DNA of 64,000 bases from Nocardioides albus (GTDB lineage: Bacteria; Actinomycetota; Actinomycetes; Propionibacteriales; Nocardioidaceae): NCBI RefSeq assembly GCF_014648255.1, contig NZ_BMQT01000005.1:204277-268276 (forward strand). The letters run 5' to 3'. Both the position numbers and the translations under genes were made by a program. Each line of letters opens with the position of its first letter. Within the stretch, counting starts at the first letter, position 1. Under the pieces are notes generated by a model that was given only the letters and a program-made list of their open reading frames with translations, was not told the DNA's origin and did not search any database. Positions 52,195-61,900 of the stretch are shown here, in pieces.

Positions 52195-53222
52195 GCATCA
52201 CCGCGCCTACCGAACCGACGCGGGCCGTCGACGTCGTACGCAAGGCCCGGCGTGCACCGCGACGGCACCACGCCTACGTCGTCGCCGTCCTGGCGGCGCT
52301 CCTGTTCGGAGCCTTCGTCGCTCGGGTGCTGCTCGGCGACTACATCATCACCGTGCCCGACTTCTTCCGGATCCTCGGCGGCGCCGAGATCCCCGGCGCC
52401 ACCTTCCTGCTGATGTCCGAGAAGCTGCCGAGGGCGATCCTGGGGGTGCTGGTCGGCGTCGCGTTCGGCATCGCTGGCGCGGTCTTCCAGAGCACCCTGC
52501 GCAACCCGCTGGCCAGCCCTGACATCGTCGGCGTCTCGCTCGGCGCCAGCGCTTCGGCGGTCTTCGCGATCGTGGTGCTCGACCTCGAGGGCCTGGCCCT
52601 GAGCGTCGCCGCGATCCTGGGCGCGCTCGCGATCGCGGTGGCCGTCCGGCTCGTCGCCGGCTCCGACGGCAGCTACCGGCTCGTCCTCGTCGGCGTCACC
52701 GCCGCGGCCGCGATGACCGCCGTCGTCCACTATCTCTTCACCCGTGCCAACGAGTTCGACGCGCTGCTCGTGCTGCGCTGGCTCACCGGCGCGCTCAACG
52801 GCGTCACCTGGCCGACCATCTGGATCCTGCTCGGCTTCCTCGTCGTGCTCATCCCGGCGCTGGCCTGGATCTCCCGCTCTGCTCAGGCCCTTCAGCTCGG
52901 CCCGGACGTGGCCACCGGCCTGGGCGTCAGCCGGCGGCGTACGGACCTGCTGCTCCTGCTCGCGGTCCTGCTCACCGCTCTCGGCGTCGCCGCCGCCGGG
53001 CCGGTCGCCTTCGTCGCGTTCGTGGCCGGACCGATCTCGCGGGCGCTCAACGGCGGGCGTACGACCCTGGTCGGCGCTGCGCTGGTCGGCGCGATCGTGA
53101 TGGTGGCGGGCGACTACATCGCCGACTATGCGGTCCCCGGCGTCTCCTTCCCGGTAGGCGTCGTCACCGGTGCGTTCGGGGCGCCGTTCCTACTGTGGTT
53201 GCTCACAAGGGCGCGCCGATGA
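52191..53222 (+). CDS. Iron-siderophore ABC permease 2 (FecCD family)
   Basis: 343 aa. AGAVFQSTLRNPLASPDIVG and AAGPVAFVAFVAGPISRAL are the FecCD signatures. GTG start overlapping the upstream stop by four bases. Its last codons lie inside the left arm of the inverted-repeat element at 53209, so the element borders directly on the gene end. Confidence 0.94.
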   Translation: MSITAPTEPTRAVDVVRKARRAPRRHHAYVVAVLAALLFGAFVARVLLGDYIITVPDFFRILGGAEIPGATFLLMSEKLPRAILGVLVGVAFGIAGAVFQSTLRNPLASPDIVGVSLGASASAVFAIVVLDLEGLALSVAAILGALAIAVAVRLVAGSDGSYRLVLVGVTAAAAMTAVVHYLFTRANEFDALLVLRWLTGALNGVTWPTIWILLGFLVVLIPALAWISRSAQALQLGPDVATGLGVSRRRTDLLLLLAVLLTALGVAAAGPVAFVAFVAGPISRALNGGRTTLVGAALVGAIVMVAGDYIADYAVPGVSFPVGVVTGAFGAPFLLWLLTRARR

Positions 53223-53367
53223 CCCGGGCCCTGCTGCGCGACGCGCTGGACGGGCGCTGGCGGCGTTGCCACCGCTCGACGGACAACCCCGGTCCGCCTT
53301 CGCGGCGGCGCCTTGCCATCACCCGCCCATCGCGCCGCTCGCGACGGGCCCGAGTCATCGGCGCGCC
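53209..53367. repeat. 159-bp element with 22-bp terminal inverted repeats
   Basis: The left end 53209-53230 starts GGCGCGCCGATGACCC; the right end 53346-53367 is its complement with one mismatch. The 115 bases between are GC-rich with smaller internal repeats, and code at most for a 58-residue Arg-rich frame from ATG 53219. No transposase and no clear target duplication. It separates the permease and ATPase genes, which are otherwise tightly packed. Confidence 0.6.
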
Positions 53368-53394
53368 CTGCGGCCGAGCTGGAAGGAAGGCTTG

Positions 53395-54210
53395 ATGAGA
53401 CTCGCTGCGGAGAGTGTGAGCCTCGGTTACGGTGCGGACCCGGTCGTCGACCAGGTCTCGCTGGAGATCCCCGACGGCCTCACCACGGTGATCGTCGGCG
53501 CCAACGGCTGCGGAAAGTCGACCCTGCTGCGCGGGATGGCACGGCTGCTGAAGCCGATCTCCGGGCAGGTCGTGCTCGACGGCAAGGCGGTCCACAAGCA
53601 GCCCACGAAGACGGTCGCCAAGACGCTCGGCCTGATGCCGCAGTCGCCGATCGCGCCGGAGGGGATCACCGTCGTCGACCTGGTCGGCCGAGGACGCCAG
53701 CCTCACCGCGGCGCGCTGCAGCGCTGGTCTGCCGAGGACGATGCGGCAGTCGCGGAAGCGCTCGAGCTGACCGACACCCTCGGTCTCGCCGACCGGGTCG
53801 TCGACGAGCTCTCCGGCGGCCAGCGGCAGCGGGTCTGGGTCGCGATGGCACTGGCCCAGCAGACCGACCTGCTGCTCCTCGACGAGCCGACCACCTTCCT
53901 CGACGTCGCCCACCAGATCGACCTGCTCGACCTGCTTCACGGTCTGCGCGAGACCCGAGGGACCACCGTCGTGATGGTGCTCCACGACCTCAACCTGGCC
54001 GCGCGCTACGCCGACCACCTGATCGCGATGAGCGGCGGCAAGATCGCCGCCACGGGCCGCCCGGCGGACGTAGTGACCGCCGCCCGCGTCGAGGAGGTAT
54101 TCGGCCTCGAGGCGCAGATCATCCACGACCCCGTCTCGGGCACACCGCTGGTCGTACCCATCGGCCGCCACCACCGACCTTCCGCTCACCCCCACGCACA
54201 AGGAGCCTGA
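53395..54210 (+). CDS. Iron-siderophore ABC ATP-binding protein
   Basis: 271 aa. Walker [15 protein letters not shown], signature DELSGGQRQRVWVAMAL, Walker B LLLLDEPTTFLD and H-loop MVLHDLNLAARYADH: the FepC/FecE group. AAGGAAGG precedes the ATG. It powers the FecCD permeases upstream. The last base is one before the siderophore-interacting protein gene. Confidence 0.95.
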   Translation: MRLAAESVSLGYGADPVVDQVSLEIPDGLTTVIVGANGCGKSTLLRGMARLLKPISGQVVLDGKAVHKQPTKTVAKTLGLMPQSPIAPEGITVVDLVGRGRQPHRGALQRWSAEDDAAVAEALELTDTLGLADRVVDELSGGQRQRVWVAMALAQQTDLLLLDEPTTFLDVAHQIDLLDLLHGLRETRGTTVVMVLHDLNLAARYADHLIAMSGGKIAATGRPADVVTAARVEEVFGLEAQIIHDPVSGTPLVVPIGRHHRPSAHPHAQGA

Positions 54211-54211
54211 C

Positions 54212-55135
54212 ATGCCCATCCTCGCCCGCGTCACAGTGCGCTCCATCGAGCGCCTCTCCCCGTCGTTCGCCCGGATCGAGCTGGTCGGCGACGACCTGGC
54301 CGACTTCGGCAACGACGGGCCCAGCCTCGATCAGCGCATCAAGCTGCTCTTCCCGGCCTCCCCGGGCGTCCTGCCCGAGCTCTCGGCCGACGACTGGTAC
54401 ACCGACTGGCTCGCCCTCCCGGACGACGAGCGCCCGCGGATGCGCACCTACACGATCCGGTCGATCGCGGGGGAAGGCATCGAGAAGCGCTTGTACGTCG
54501 ACTTCGTGCTGCACCCCGGGGCGCACGGTCCAGGCTCCGACTGGGCCGGTGCAGCCCAGCCGGGTGACGAGCTCATGGTCATCGGCCCGAAGCTCAGCGA
54601 GGAGTACGGCGGCATCGAGTGGCTTCCCGGTGACGCCACCCGGCTGCTTCTCGTCGGCGACGAGACTGCCGTGCCGGCGATCGTCTCGATCATCGAGTCC
54701 TTGCCGGCGGATGCCACCGGATCGGTGTTCCTCGAGGTGCCGGTCGCTGAGGACGTACAGGCTGTGTCTGCTCCTGACGGGCTGAAGATCAGCTGGCTGC
54801 CGCGCGATGGCGCGCCCGTGGGTGGACCTGTGCTCGCCGCTGTCGGCGGGCTGCTGGGCTTCGAGGCGACGCCCGAGGACGTGACCTCGGTCGAGGTCGA
54901 GGATCCGGACCTGTGGGAGACCCCGATCTACTCGTCCTCCGGCGAGGAGGTCGCGACGGAAACCCGGTCCGCCGATGCGACCGGGAACGGCGAGGACGGG
55001 CGCTACGCCTGGATCGCCGGGGAGTCGCGGATGGTCACGGCGCTGCGTCGTCATCTGGTCAACGAGCTCGAGATGCCGCGCAAGCAGGTCGCTTTCATGG
55101 GCTACTGGCGAGAAGGCGTGTCGATGAAGGGCTGA
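54212..55135 (+). CDS. Siderophore-interacting protein (NAD(P)H ferric-siderophore reductase)
   Basis: 307 aa of the ViuB/SIP type. FAD-binding RMRTYTIRSIAGE (about residue 80), followed by VDFVLHPGAHGPGSDWA and the NAD(P)H-binding LLVGDETAVPAIVSIIESL. The C-terminal YAWIAGESRMVTALRRHLVN and MGYWREG are diagnostic. It releases iron from the imported siderophore by reduction in the cytosol. It overlaps the transport operon functionally and is separated from the ATPase by one base. Confidence 0.94.
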   Translation: MPILARVTVRSIERLSPSFARIELVGDDLADFGNDGPSLDQRIKLLFPASPGVLPELSADDWYTDWLALPDDERPRMRTYTIRSIAGEGIEKRLYVDFVLHPGAHGPGSDWAGAAQPGDELMVIGPKLSEEYGGIEWLPGDATRLLLVGDETAVPAIVSIIESLPADATGSVFLEVPVAEDVQAVSAPDGLKISWLPRDGAPVGGPVLAAVGGLLGFEATPEDVTSVEVEDPDLWETPIYSSSGEEVATETRSADATGNGEDGRYAWIAGESRMVTALRRHLVNELEMPRKQVAFMGYWREGVSMKG

Positions 55136-55202
55136 CCCAGCGCGGTCCTGGGCCGGACTCGGGGTTAAGTTTGTTGCGACCAAAAACTAGAAGGGTCGTG
55201 GA

Positions 55203-56954
55203 ATGCACACAGGCATCCTGGCCGCGGACACCCTGATCCAGGCCAACGCGGTCGACTATCTCCTGATCGCCATCTACTTCGCATTCGTTCTCGGAATCGG
55301 CTTCCTGGCCAGCCGTGGAATGTCGAGCTCGGTGGACTTCTTCCTGTCCGGCCGGTCGTTGCCCGCATGGGTCACAGGCCTCGCCTTCATCTCGGCGAAC
55401 CTCGGCGCCGTCGAGATCATGGGGATGTCGGCGACGGGCGCACAGCTCGGACTACCCACCGTCCACTATTTCTGGATCGGCGCCGTTCCCGCGATGCTCT
55501 TCCTGGGCGTCGTGATGATGCCCTTCTACTACGGCTCGAAGGTGCGCTCGGTCCCCGAGTTCATGAAGCGCCGTTTCGGCACCGGGGCCCACCTGGTCAA
55601 CGCGATCTCGTTCGCGGTCGCGCAGCTGCTGATCGCGGGTATCAACCTCTACCTGCTCGGCTCCATCGTGCACGCGCTGCTGGGCTGGCCGCTGTGGGTC
55701 GCACTGATCGTGGCCGCGCTGATCGTGCTGTCCTACATCACCCTCGGTGGTCTGAAGGCGGCGATCTACAACGAGGTGCTGCAGTTCTTCGTGATCGTGG
55801 CCGCCCTGCTGCCGCTGACCATCCTCGGCCTCTACAACGTCGGGGGCTGGGACGGTCTGGCCTCGAAGATCGAGGGGGCCGCGGCTGCCAACCCCGACAC
55901 CGTCGCGCCAGCCGCCGACCAGCTCAACTCCTGGCCCGGCGCCGCGCTGACCGGCTTCTCCTCCGACATCCTCTCGGTGGTCGGCATCGTGTTCGGTCTC
56001 GGGTTCGTGCTCTCGTTCGGCTACTGGACGACCAACTTCGTCGAGGTCCAGCGGGCGATGGCCGCCGACTCGATCAGCGCCGCGCGCAAGACACCGATCA
56101 TCGGCGCCTTCCCGAAGATGTTCGTCCCGTTCATCACGATCCTGCCGGGCATGATCGCGGCGGTCCTGGTGACCGAGCTGGCCGACTTCAAGGCCTCCGG
56201 AGGAGAGGCGCAGATCGCGGGAGGTGCGGGCGGCAACGTGACGTACAACGACTCGCTGCTCCTCCTGATGAGGGATCTGCTGCCCAACGGTCTCCTCGGC
56301 CTGGCGCTCGCCGGTCTGCTGGCGGCGTTCATGGCCGGGATGGCGGCCAACGTGTCCGCCTTCAACACGGTGGTGTCTTTCGACCTCATCCAGGAATACA
56401 TCATCAAGGACCGGCCGGACGAGTTCTACGTCAGGCTGGGCCGCTGGGCCACCGTCTCGGCGACCGCCATCGCGATCTTCACCGCTGCGCTCGCGTCCAA
56501 CTTCTCCAACATCATGGACTACCTGCAGACCCTGTTCGGGTTCTTCAACGCGCCGCTGTTCGCGACGTTCATCCTGGGTATGTTCTGGAAACGGATGACC
56601 GCGACCGCCGGTTGGACCGGTCTGGTCTCCGGCACCTTGGCCGCGGTGCTCGTCGGCATTCTCTCCGAGGGCACGCTCGGCGGGCTGTCCGTGGGTGTCC
56701 TGCCGCTCTCCGGCCAGGGGGCGTCGTTCGTGGCTGCCGGTGCGGCCTTCGTCGTCGACATCGTCGTCAGCGTGATCGTCTCGCTGGTGACCAAGCCGAA
56801 GCCGGAAGGCTCCTTGAAGGGTCTGGTCTACTCGGAGACCCCGAAGGAGGACCTGGTCGACGCCGAGAACGCCGGCCGCCCGTGGTACGCACGGCCGGTG
56901 CCGCTCGCCGGTGTCGCGCTGGTCATGGTCATCATCTTGAACGTGATCTTCTGA
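55203..56954 (+). CDS. Sodium:solute symporter family transporter
   Basis: 583 aa, about 13-14 helices. SSS signatures: FFLSGRSLPAWVTGLAFISA, then NLGAVEIMGMSATG, VLSYITLGGLKAAIYNEVLQ and NVSAFNTVVSFDLIQEYI. Driven by sodium; the substrate (sugar, organic acid or other) is not readable. Its own promoter must lie in the 67-base AT-richer gap after the iron operon. A small two-helix protein follows 10 bases downstream. Confidence 0.93.
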   Translation: MHTGILAADTLIQANAVDYLLIAIYFAFVLGIGFLASRGMSSSVDFFLSGRSLPAWVTGLAFISANLGAVEIMGMSATGAQLGLPTVHYFWIGAVPAMLFLGVVMMPFYYGSKVRSVPEFMKRRFGTGAHLVNAISFAVAQLLIAGINLYLLGSIVHALLGWPLWVALIVAALIVLSYITLGGLKAAIYNEVLQFFVIVAALLPLTILGLYNVGGWDGLASKIEGAAAANPDTVAPAADQLNSWPGAALTGFSSDILSVVGIVFGLGFVLSFGYWTTNFVEVQRAMAADSISAARKTPIIGAFPKMFVPFITILPGMIAAVLVTELADFKASGGEAQIAGGAGGNVTYNDSLLLLMRDLLPNGLLGLALAGLLAAFMAGMAANVSAFNTVVSFDLIQEYIIKDRPDEFYVRLGRWATVSATAIAIFTAALASNFSNIMDYLQTLFGFFNAPLFATFILGMFWKRMTATAGWTGLVSGTLAAVLVGILSEGTLGGLSVGVLPLSGQGASFVAAGAAFVVDIVVSVIVSLVTKPKPEGSLKGLVYSETPKEDLVDAENAGRPWYARPVPLAGVALVMVIILNVIF

Positions 56955-56964
56955 GGAGGCTGAG

Positions 56965-57261
56965 ATGTCCACCGAATCCAACCAGGCTGAACCCGACCAG
57001 ACCAAGGTCAACAAGGGCCTTCTCGGCACGCTGCTGTCGCTCTTCGACATCCGCAACGTGATCGGGGCCCTGCTCTCGATCTACGGCGTCATCCTGCTGC
57101 TGATGGGCCTATTCGGCGACCCGGAGGTCGAGAAGACCGGCGGGCCCAACGCCAATCTCTGGGCGGGCATCGTCCTGCTCGCCATCGGGGCGATCTTCAT
57201 CGCCTGGGGTGTGCTCCGGCCGGTCGTGCCGGACGCGCCTCACCCCGGTGAGAAGGAGTAG
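56965..57261 (+). CDS. Small two-helix membrane protein linked to the symporter
   Basis: 98 aa. Two helices (VIGALLSIYGVILLLMGLF and LWAGIVLLAIGAIFIAWGVL) with a charged N-terminus and short C-terminus. GAGGAGG lies just ahead of the ATG, and the gene follows the symporter by 10 bases, so it is probably an accessory subunit. Not otherwise recognised. Confidence 0.82.
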   Translation: MSTESNQAEPDQTKVNKGLLGTLLSLFDIRNVIGALLSIYGVILLLMGLFGDPEVEKTGGPNANLWAGIVLLAIGAIFIAWGVLRPVVPDAPHPGEKE

Positions 57262-57267
57262 GTCGGA

Positions 57268-58029
57268 TCACAGACCGACGAGGGTGACGTCACCGCTCAC
57301 CGTGGTGGTGCGGAGCTCGACATAGGGTTCACCCGCGGCCGGTGCGCCAGCGCTCTGGACAGTGCTGCTGCACCGGCCGGTCACGGTGTTGATGTCGGTC
57401 CACACCGGGGTGCCGTTCGGGATCCCGATGCGTACGTCGGAGGAGGCTCCCTTCACCGAGATCCGCCCGGCGCTGACCGAGTGGATCGCGAAGTCGCCCG
57501 CGCCGGTCGAGTGGCTCACATCGCCCTCGACCTCGTCGATCTCCACCGTGCCGGAGCCGGTCTTGGTGTGCAGGTCGTGGGCCGTACCGATCCGGATGTC
57601 ACCGGATCCGGACTTGATCGAGGCACGCCCGTGGAGGGCGTCTGCCTCGACGTCTCCCGAGCCGGTCTCGACCTGGAGCTCCTCGAGGACCCGGTCGATG
57701 CGTACGTCGCCGGAACCGGTCTGGATCCACGCAGCCCGGACAACGCCTTGGGTGGCGATGTCGGCGGTCCCGGTGCGGGCTCGCAGCTGGCTGTGCGACG
57801 GAGCCGTGATGGTGATGTCGTAGTGACGCGAGCGGTTGAACGGGCCCCTGCGCGGGTCGATGACATTGATCGTGTCACCGCTCTGCTCGACGACCAGACT
57901 CTCGGCATCGTCGCCGTCGATCTCGACGATCGTCTCGTCGGTGTCGGTCGTCTGGACCTCGAGGTTGCCCTTGTCGAACTCGACGAAGAGCTTGGCCGGG
58001 GCGGTGGACATGAAGGTGTACGTGCTCAT
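57268..58029 (-). CDS. DUF4097 beta-strand repeat protein
   Basis: 253 aa with repeated beta-strand units such as TGSGDVRIDRV, TGSGDVEADAL, SGSGDIRIGTA and TGSGTVEIDEV, the DUF4097 right-handed beta-helix or beta-roll pattern. No signal peptide. GAGGAG precedes the ATG at a good distance. It lies 80 bases downstream of the ribbon-helix-helix gene on the same strand; this gene pair recurs in actinobacteria. Function unknown. Confidence 0.88.
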   Translation of the reverse strand: MSTYTFMSTAPAKLFVEFDKGNLEVQTTDTDETIVEIDGDDAESLVVEQSGDTINVIDPRRGPFNRSRHYDITITAPSHSQLRARTGTADIATQGVVRAAWIQTGSGDVRIDRVLEELQVETGSGDVEADALHGRASIKSGSGDIRIGTAHDLHTKTGSGTVEIDEVEGDVSHSTGAGDFAIHSVSAGRISVKGASSDVRIGIPNGTPVWTDINTVTGRCSSTVQSAGAPAAGEPYVELRTTTVSGDVTLVGL

Positions 58030-58109
58030 GATGGTTCTCCTCAGGGTGTGCTGGTCTACCGGACCGGCCGGGTGGCCGTCCGTTGTCGTACCTCTGCTGT
58101 GCGCCTAGG

Positions 58110-58700
58110 TCAGAGCCAGCCGGTCATCCGGCGGTCGGACCTGCCGCGGTTGCCGCCGCGGAAGGGATCGAGGCTGCTCATCGCCTCGTTGACGATGTGG
58201 GGGATCGCGGAGAGGTCGACATCGACGTTGACCGCGTTCTCCCGGGTCGCCGCGCGCACCGCGCCGACGAGCCAGGTGTTGAGCGACTGACCGGCCTCGG
58301 CCGCCGCCTCCTCCGCCTTCGCCTTGAGCGACTCCGGGATGCGGAGCGTCACTCGGGAGAGGGTGTCGTCGCCCTCCGGCTCGGGCGGGGTCGGAGGAGT
58401 CGGAGGGGTCGGGGGAGTGGGTGGTGTCGGAGGTGTCGGGGCGACCGGTGCGGCGAGCTCGGGAAGCGTGACCCCGAACTCCAGGTCACGCCCTCGCAGA
58501 CGTACGTCGACATTGCCTGCCGGCAGCTCTGCGGTGATCTCCGCCGCCGCCTGGCTCACCGCCTCCATCACCGCCAGTCGCGCGGCCGGGTCGAGTGCGT
58601 AGGTGAGCCGCTCCGCAGTCTCCCGCGCCTCCGGCCCTGATGCCTCGGCCGCGGCCAGCAGGTCCCGTCGCAGGCTGTCGATATACGGCGTGATGTCCAT
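58110..58700 (-). CDS. Ribbon-helix-helix (HicB/Arc-like) DNA-binding protein
   Basis: 196 aa. A helical N-terminal half, a rigid run of PTPPTPP units (about residues 90-110), then the RHH domain SRVTLRIPESLKAKAEEAA and AEAGQSLNTWLVGAVR. Annotated relatives are called HicB-family antitoxins, but no HicA toxin is adjacent. The start is ATG 58700; an upstream GTG at 58709 is possible. Two palindromes upstream (58712 and 58745) are likely autoregulatory sites controlling this gene and DUF4097. Confidence 0.85.
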   Translation of the reverse strand: MDITPYIDSLRRDLLAAAEASGPEARETAERLTYALDPAARLAVMEAVSQAAAEITAELPAGNVDVRLRGRDLEFGVTLPELAAPVAPTPPTPPTPPTPPTPPTPPEPEGDDTLSRVTLRIPESLKAKAEEAAAEAGQSLNTWLVGAVRAATRENAVNVDVDLSAIPHIVNEAMSSLDPFRGGNRGRSDRRMTGWL

Positions 58701-58711
58701 ACGCACCACTA

Positions 58712-58730
58712 TGACATCATCATGACGTCA
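58712..58730. promoter_or_regulatory. RHH operator 1
   Basis: TGACATCATCATGACGTCA, imperfect palindrome directly upstream of the RHH start, repeated 33 bases further up. Confidence 0.68.
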
Positions 58731-58744
58731 GCACAACTCCAATT

Positions 58745-58762
58745 TGACATCACGTGACGTCA
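58745..58762. promoter_or_regulatory. RHH operator 2
   Basis: TGACATCACGTGACGTCA, palindromic with a single mismatched pair. The half-site TGACRTCA is shared with operator 1, about three helical turns away. Confidence 0.7.
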
Positions 58763-58770
58763 AGCCCTCG

Positions 58771-58861
58771 CCGAGGCGTCACTCCGGTCGGCCGAGACGT
58801 CACTCGCGTCGGCCGAGAGGGCACGTTGGTGCCATCTCGGCCGACGCGAGTGACGCCTCGG
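58771..58861. repeat. 21-bp-period palindromic array, locus 3
   Basis: Forward units at 58771-58791 and 58792-58812 (CCGAGRCGTCACTC...GTCGG), a 28-base self-complementary hinge at 58813-58840 starting CCGAGAGGGCAC, and an inverted unit at 58841-58861. The unit is nearly identical to that of locus 2 at 27138. It lies between the etfD terminator and the RHH promoter. Confidence 0.82.
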
Positions 58862-58869
58862 CGAAATGA

Positions 58870-58906
58870 CGATGACACCTTGTGAATCGCTCACAAGGTG
58901 TCATCG
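58870..58906 (-). terminator. Terminator of etfD
   Basis: CGATGACACCTTGTGA and its perfect complement form a 16-bp stem with a five-base loop (ATCGC). It stands 13 bases beyond the etfD stop. Confidence 0.85.
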
Positions 58907-58918
58907 GCTGGTGATGGA

Positions 58919-61900
58919 TCAGAGGTCGAAGAGCGACCCTGTCTCGTGGATGTCGACGTCGGTACGCGGCGTGTGAGCCTCTCCGCTGGCGGCCGGTGCC
59001 TGCTTCGGCTCCGGCGCCTTCTCGGGCTCCGGCTCGCGCTCGGGCTCGGCCGGCGTCTCCACCTCGACCGCCGCTTCTTCGGCAGGCGCTGTAGGTGCCT
59101 CGTCGACAACGGTCTCCGGGGCAGTCTCGGCCACAGGAGCGGCCTCGGTCGAGGTAGGAGCGGCCGGGGCGGCAGCGGCGACCGTGCCCTCCGGTGCCTC
59201 GATGTCGAAGAGCGAACCGAGGTTGTCGAAGTCGACGTCGGACTTCGGCTCCGAGGTCACTCCCGAACCTGCCGCAGGTTCGGCGGGTGCAGCAGGCGCA
59301 GCGGGTGCGGCAGGGGTCTCCGTCGGGGTCTCGGCCGGAGTCGAAGCCTCGACCGGAGCCGCAGGCGCGGGCTCGCTGGCCGGGATGTCGAAGAGCGAGC
59401 CGCCTCCGCCGAGGTCGACAGCAGGCTCCTCGGCCGGTGCCGGCGCTGCCGGCGCGGCCTTCGCCTCGGGTGCGGCTGCAGGCTCCGCCTCCTGAGCAGG
59501 TACGTCGAAGAGCGACCCACCCGTCCCGAGATCGGCAGCAGGCTCCTCAGCAGGCTTCTCCTCGGCAGGTGCCTCCGCAGGAGTGTCGAAGAGCGACGAG
59601 CTGTCGTCGAACAGCGAGCCACCGGAGGCGGGCTTCTCCGGCTCGGCGGCCGGAGCGGGGGTGTCGAAGAGCGATCCGCCACCCGACGTACCGCCCGAGG
59701 CCGGCTCGGCCGGGGCAGGGGTGTCGAAGAGCGAGGACGCATCGGCCGGAGTCTTCGGGGTCTCGGCGGCCTCGGCGGGGGAGTCGAAGAGCGACGAGCC
59801 CGCGGCAGCGGTCGCAGCACCGGCAGCCGGAGCGGCCTCCTCGACGGCCGGAGCAGCCTTCGCGGTCGCACCGACCTTCGCGCCCTCGCCCGGGGCCAGC
59901 TTGGTCGCCTGCTCGCCCTTCACGGACGCGAGCAGCATCTGCGCGACGTCGAGCACCTCGACTTCTTCGCGCGCGGCACCGTTGGCCTGAGCCTTGGTCA
60001 GGCCGTCGGAGAGCATGACGCGGCAGAACGGGCAGCCGACGGCGATCTGGTCGGCACCGGTGGCGACGGCCTCGTCGGTGCGGTTCTCGTTGATCCGCGA
60101 CCCGATCTTCTCTTCCATCCACATCCGGGCACCACCGGCACCGCAGCAGAAGGAGCGCTCGGAGTTGCGGGGCATCTCCTTGAAGTCCGCGCCCGGCATG
60201 ATCTGAAGCAGCTCGCGCGGCGGCTCGTAGACGCCGTTGTGGCGACCGATGTAGCACGGGTCGTGATAGGTGATCGAGCGCTTGTGGGCGCCGGCGCCGT
60301 CCGCGACCGGAGTCAGCTTGCCCTCGCGTACGAGACGGTTGAGCAGCTGGGTGTGGTGGACCACCTCGAGCTCGATGCCGAACTCCTTGTACTCGTTCTT
60401 CAACGTGTTGAAGCAGTGAGCACAGGTGGTGACGGCCTTCTTGACCTTGAACTCCTTGAACGTCTCGACGTTCTGCTGAGCCAGGCCCTGGAAGACGAAC
60501 TCGTTGCCGGCGCGGCGGGCGGAGTCACCGGTGCAGGTCTCGCCGTTGCCGAGTACGCCGAAGGAGACGCCGGCCATGTCGAGCAGCTCGGCCACGGCGC
60601 GGGTGGTCTTCTTGGCCCGGTCCTCGTAGGCGCCGGCGCAGCCGACCCAGAACAGCCAGTCGACCTCCTCGAGCGACTCGATGTCCTTGCCGACCTCCTT
60701 GACGTCGAAGGGCAGGTCCTTGGCCCAGTCCATGCGCGCGTTGGCGTTCATGTTCCAGGGGTTGCCCTTGCCCTCGAGGCCCTTGAAGAGACCGTTGAGC
60801 TCGGAGGGGAAGTTGGACTCGACGAGCACCTGGTAGCGGCGCATGTCCATGATGTGGTCGACGTGCTCGATGTCGACGGGGCACTGCTGGACGCAGGCAC
60901 CGCAGGAGGTGCACGACCAGAGCACGTCCTCGTCGATGACGAAGCCGCCGTCCTCGGGGTTGTAGAACCAGTCGAGCACCTCGGCGTTGCCCTCGGCGCC
61001 TTCCGGCGCGCCGTCGGCCTTGCCGATGAGGGGCTTCTCCTTGAGGTCGCCGTCAGCGGCCGCGGCGTACGCGTGCTCGCGCAGGCCCATCATCAGCAGC
61101 TTGGGCGACAGCGGCTTCTCGGTGTTCCAGGCAGGGCACTGCGACTGGCAGCGACCGCACTCCGTGCAGGTGGTGAAGTCGAGGATGCCCTTCCAGGAGA
61201 AGTCCTGGATCGAGCCGACGCCGAGGATCGCGTCCTCGGGGATGCGGTCCTCCTCGACGTCCTCGAGGGTTACCGGCTTGCCGTCGATGAGCATCGGCTT
61301 GATCGCGCCGAGCGCAGTGCCGAGCGGGCGGGCTCCCTCGGTGTCGGACGTACGCGAACCCGGCTCGCGCTTGAACCAGATGTTGAACCAGGCGGTGAAG
61401 CGGTGCCAGGCGACACCCATCGTCAGGTGGGTGGAGACGACGGCGAGCCAGATCAGCGCGGTGATGATCTTGAACGCGGCGATCGCGTAGATGATGTTCT
61501 CGAGCGTGGGGATCGCGTCGGCGCCGGTGGGGTAGAGGGCGCCGAAGAACTGCGAGATCGGGAAGTGGAACGCGGTGGCGTGCTCGGCGACCTCGCCGCC
61601 GTGGGCCTTGGCCAGGTTGTACTCCGCGCCGCGGATGAAGAGGATCGCCGCGCTCTCCACGAGCACCATCGCCTCGACGAAGAACGCCTGCCACTGGGTG
61701 GAGCCGTAGAACCGGGTCTCGCGCCCCATCTTCGCGGGCTGATGGGTCAGCCGGTAGATGATCAGCGGGATGATGCCCAGAGCGCCCAGCAGGCCGAGAA
61801 CCTCGGCGATCCACTCGTACGCGAAGAGCTTGCCGATCACCGGCAGCGTCCACTCCGGGTCGAAGAGCTGGAAGTAGGCCGCGCCGACCGCGGTGGACAG

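Noticed and set aside
53219..53395. 58-residue gene between permease and ATPase
   Set aside because: Arg/Pro/Ser-rich with no family-like features, and its DNA is bounded by inverted repeats; more likely a non-coding element.
53203..54312. 369-codon minus-strand frame opposite the siderophore ATPase
   Set aside because: Antisense mirror of a gene with all ABC motifs.
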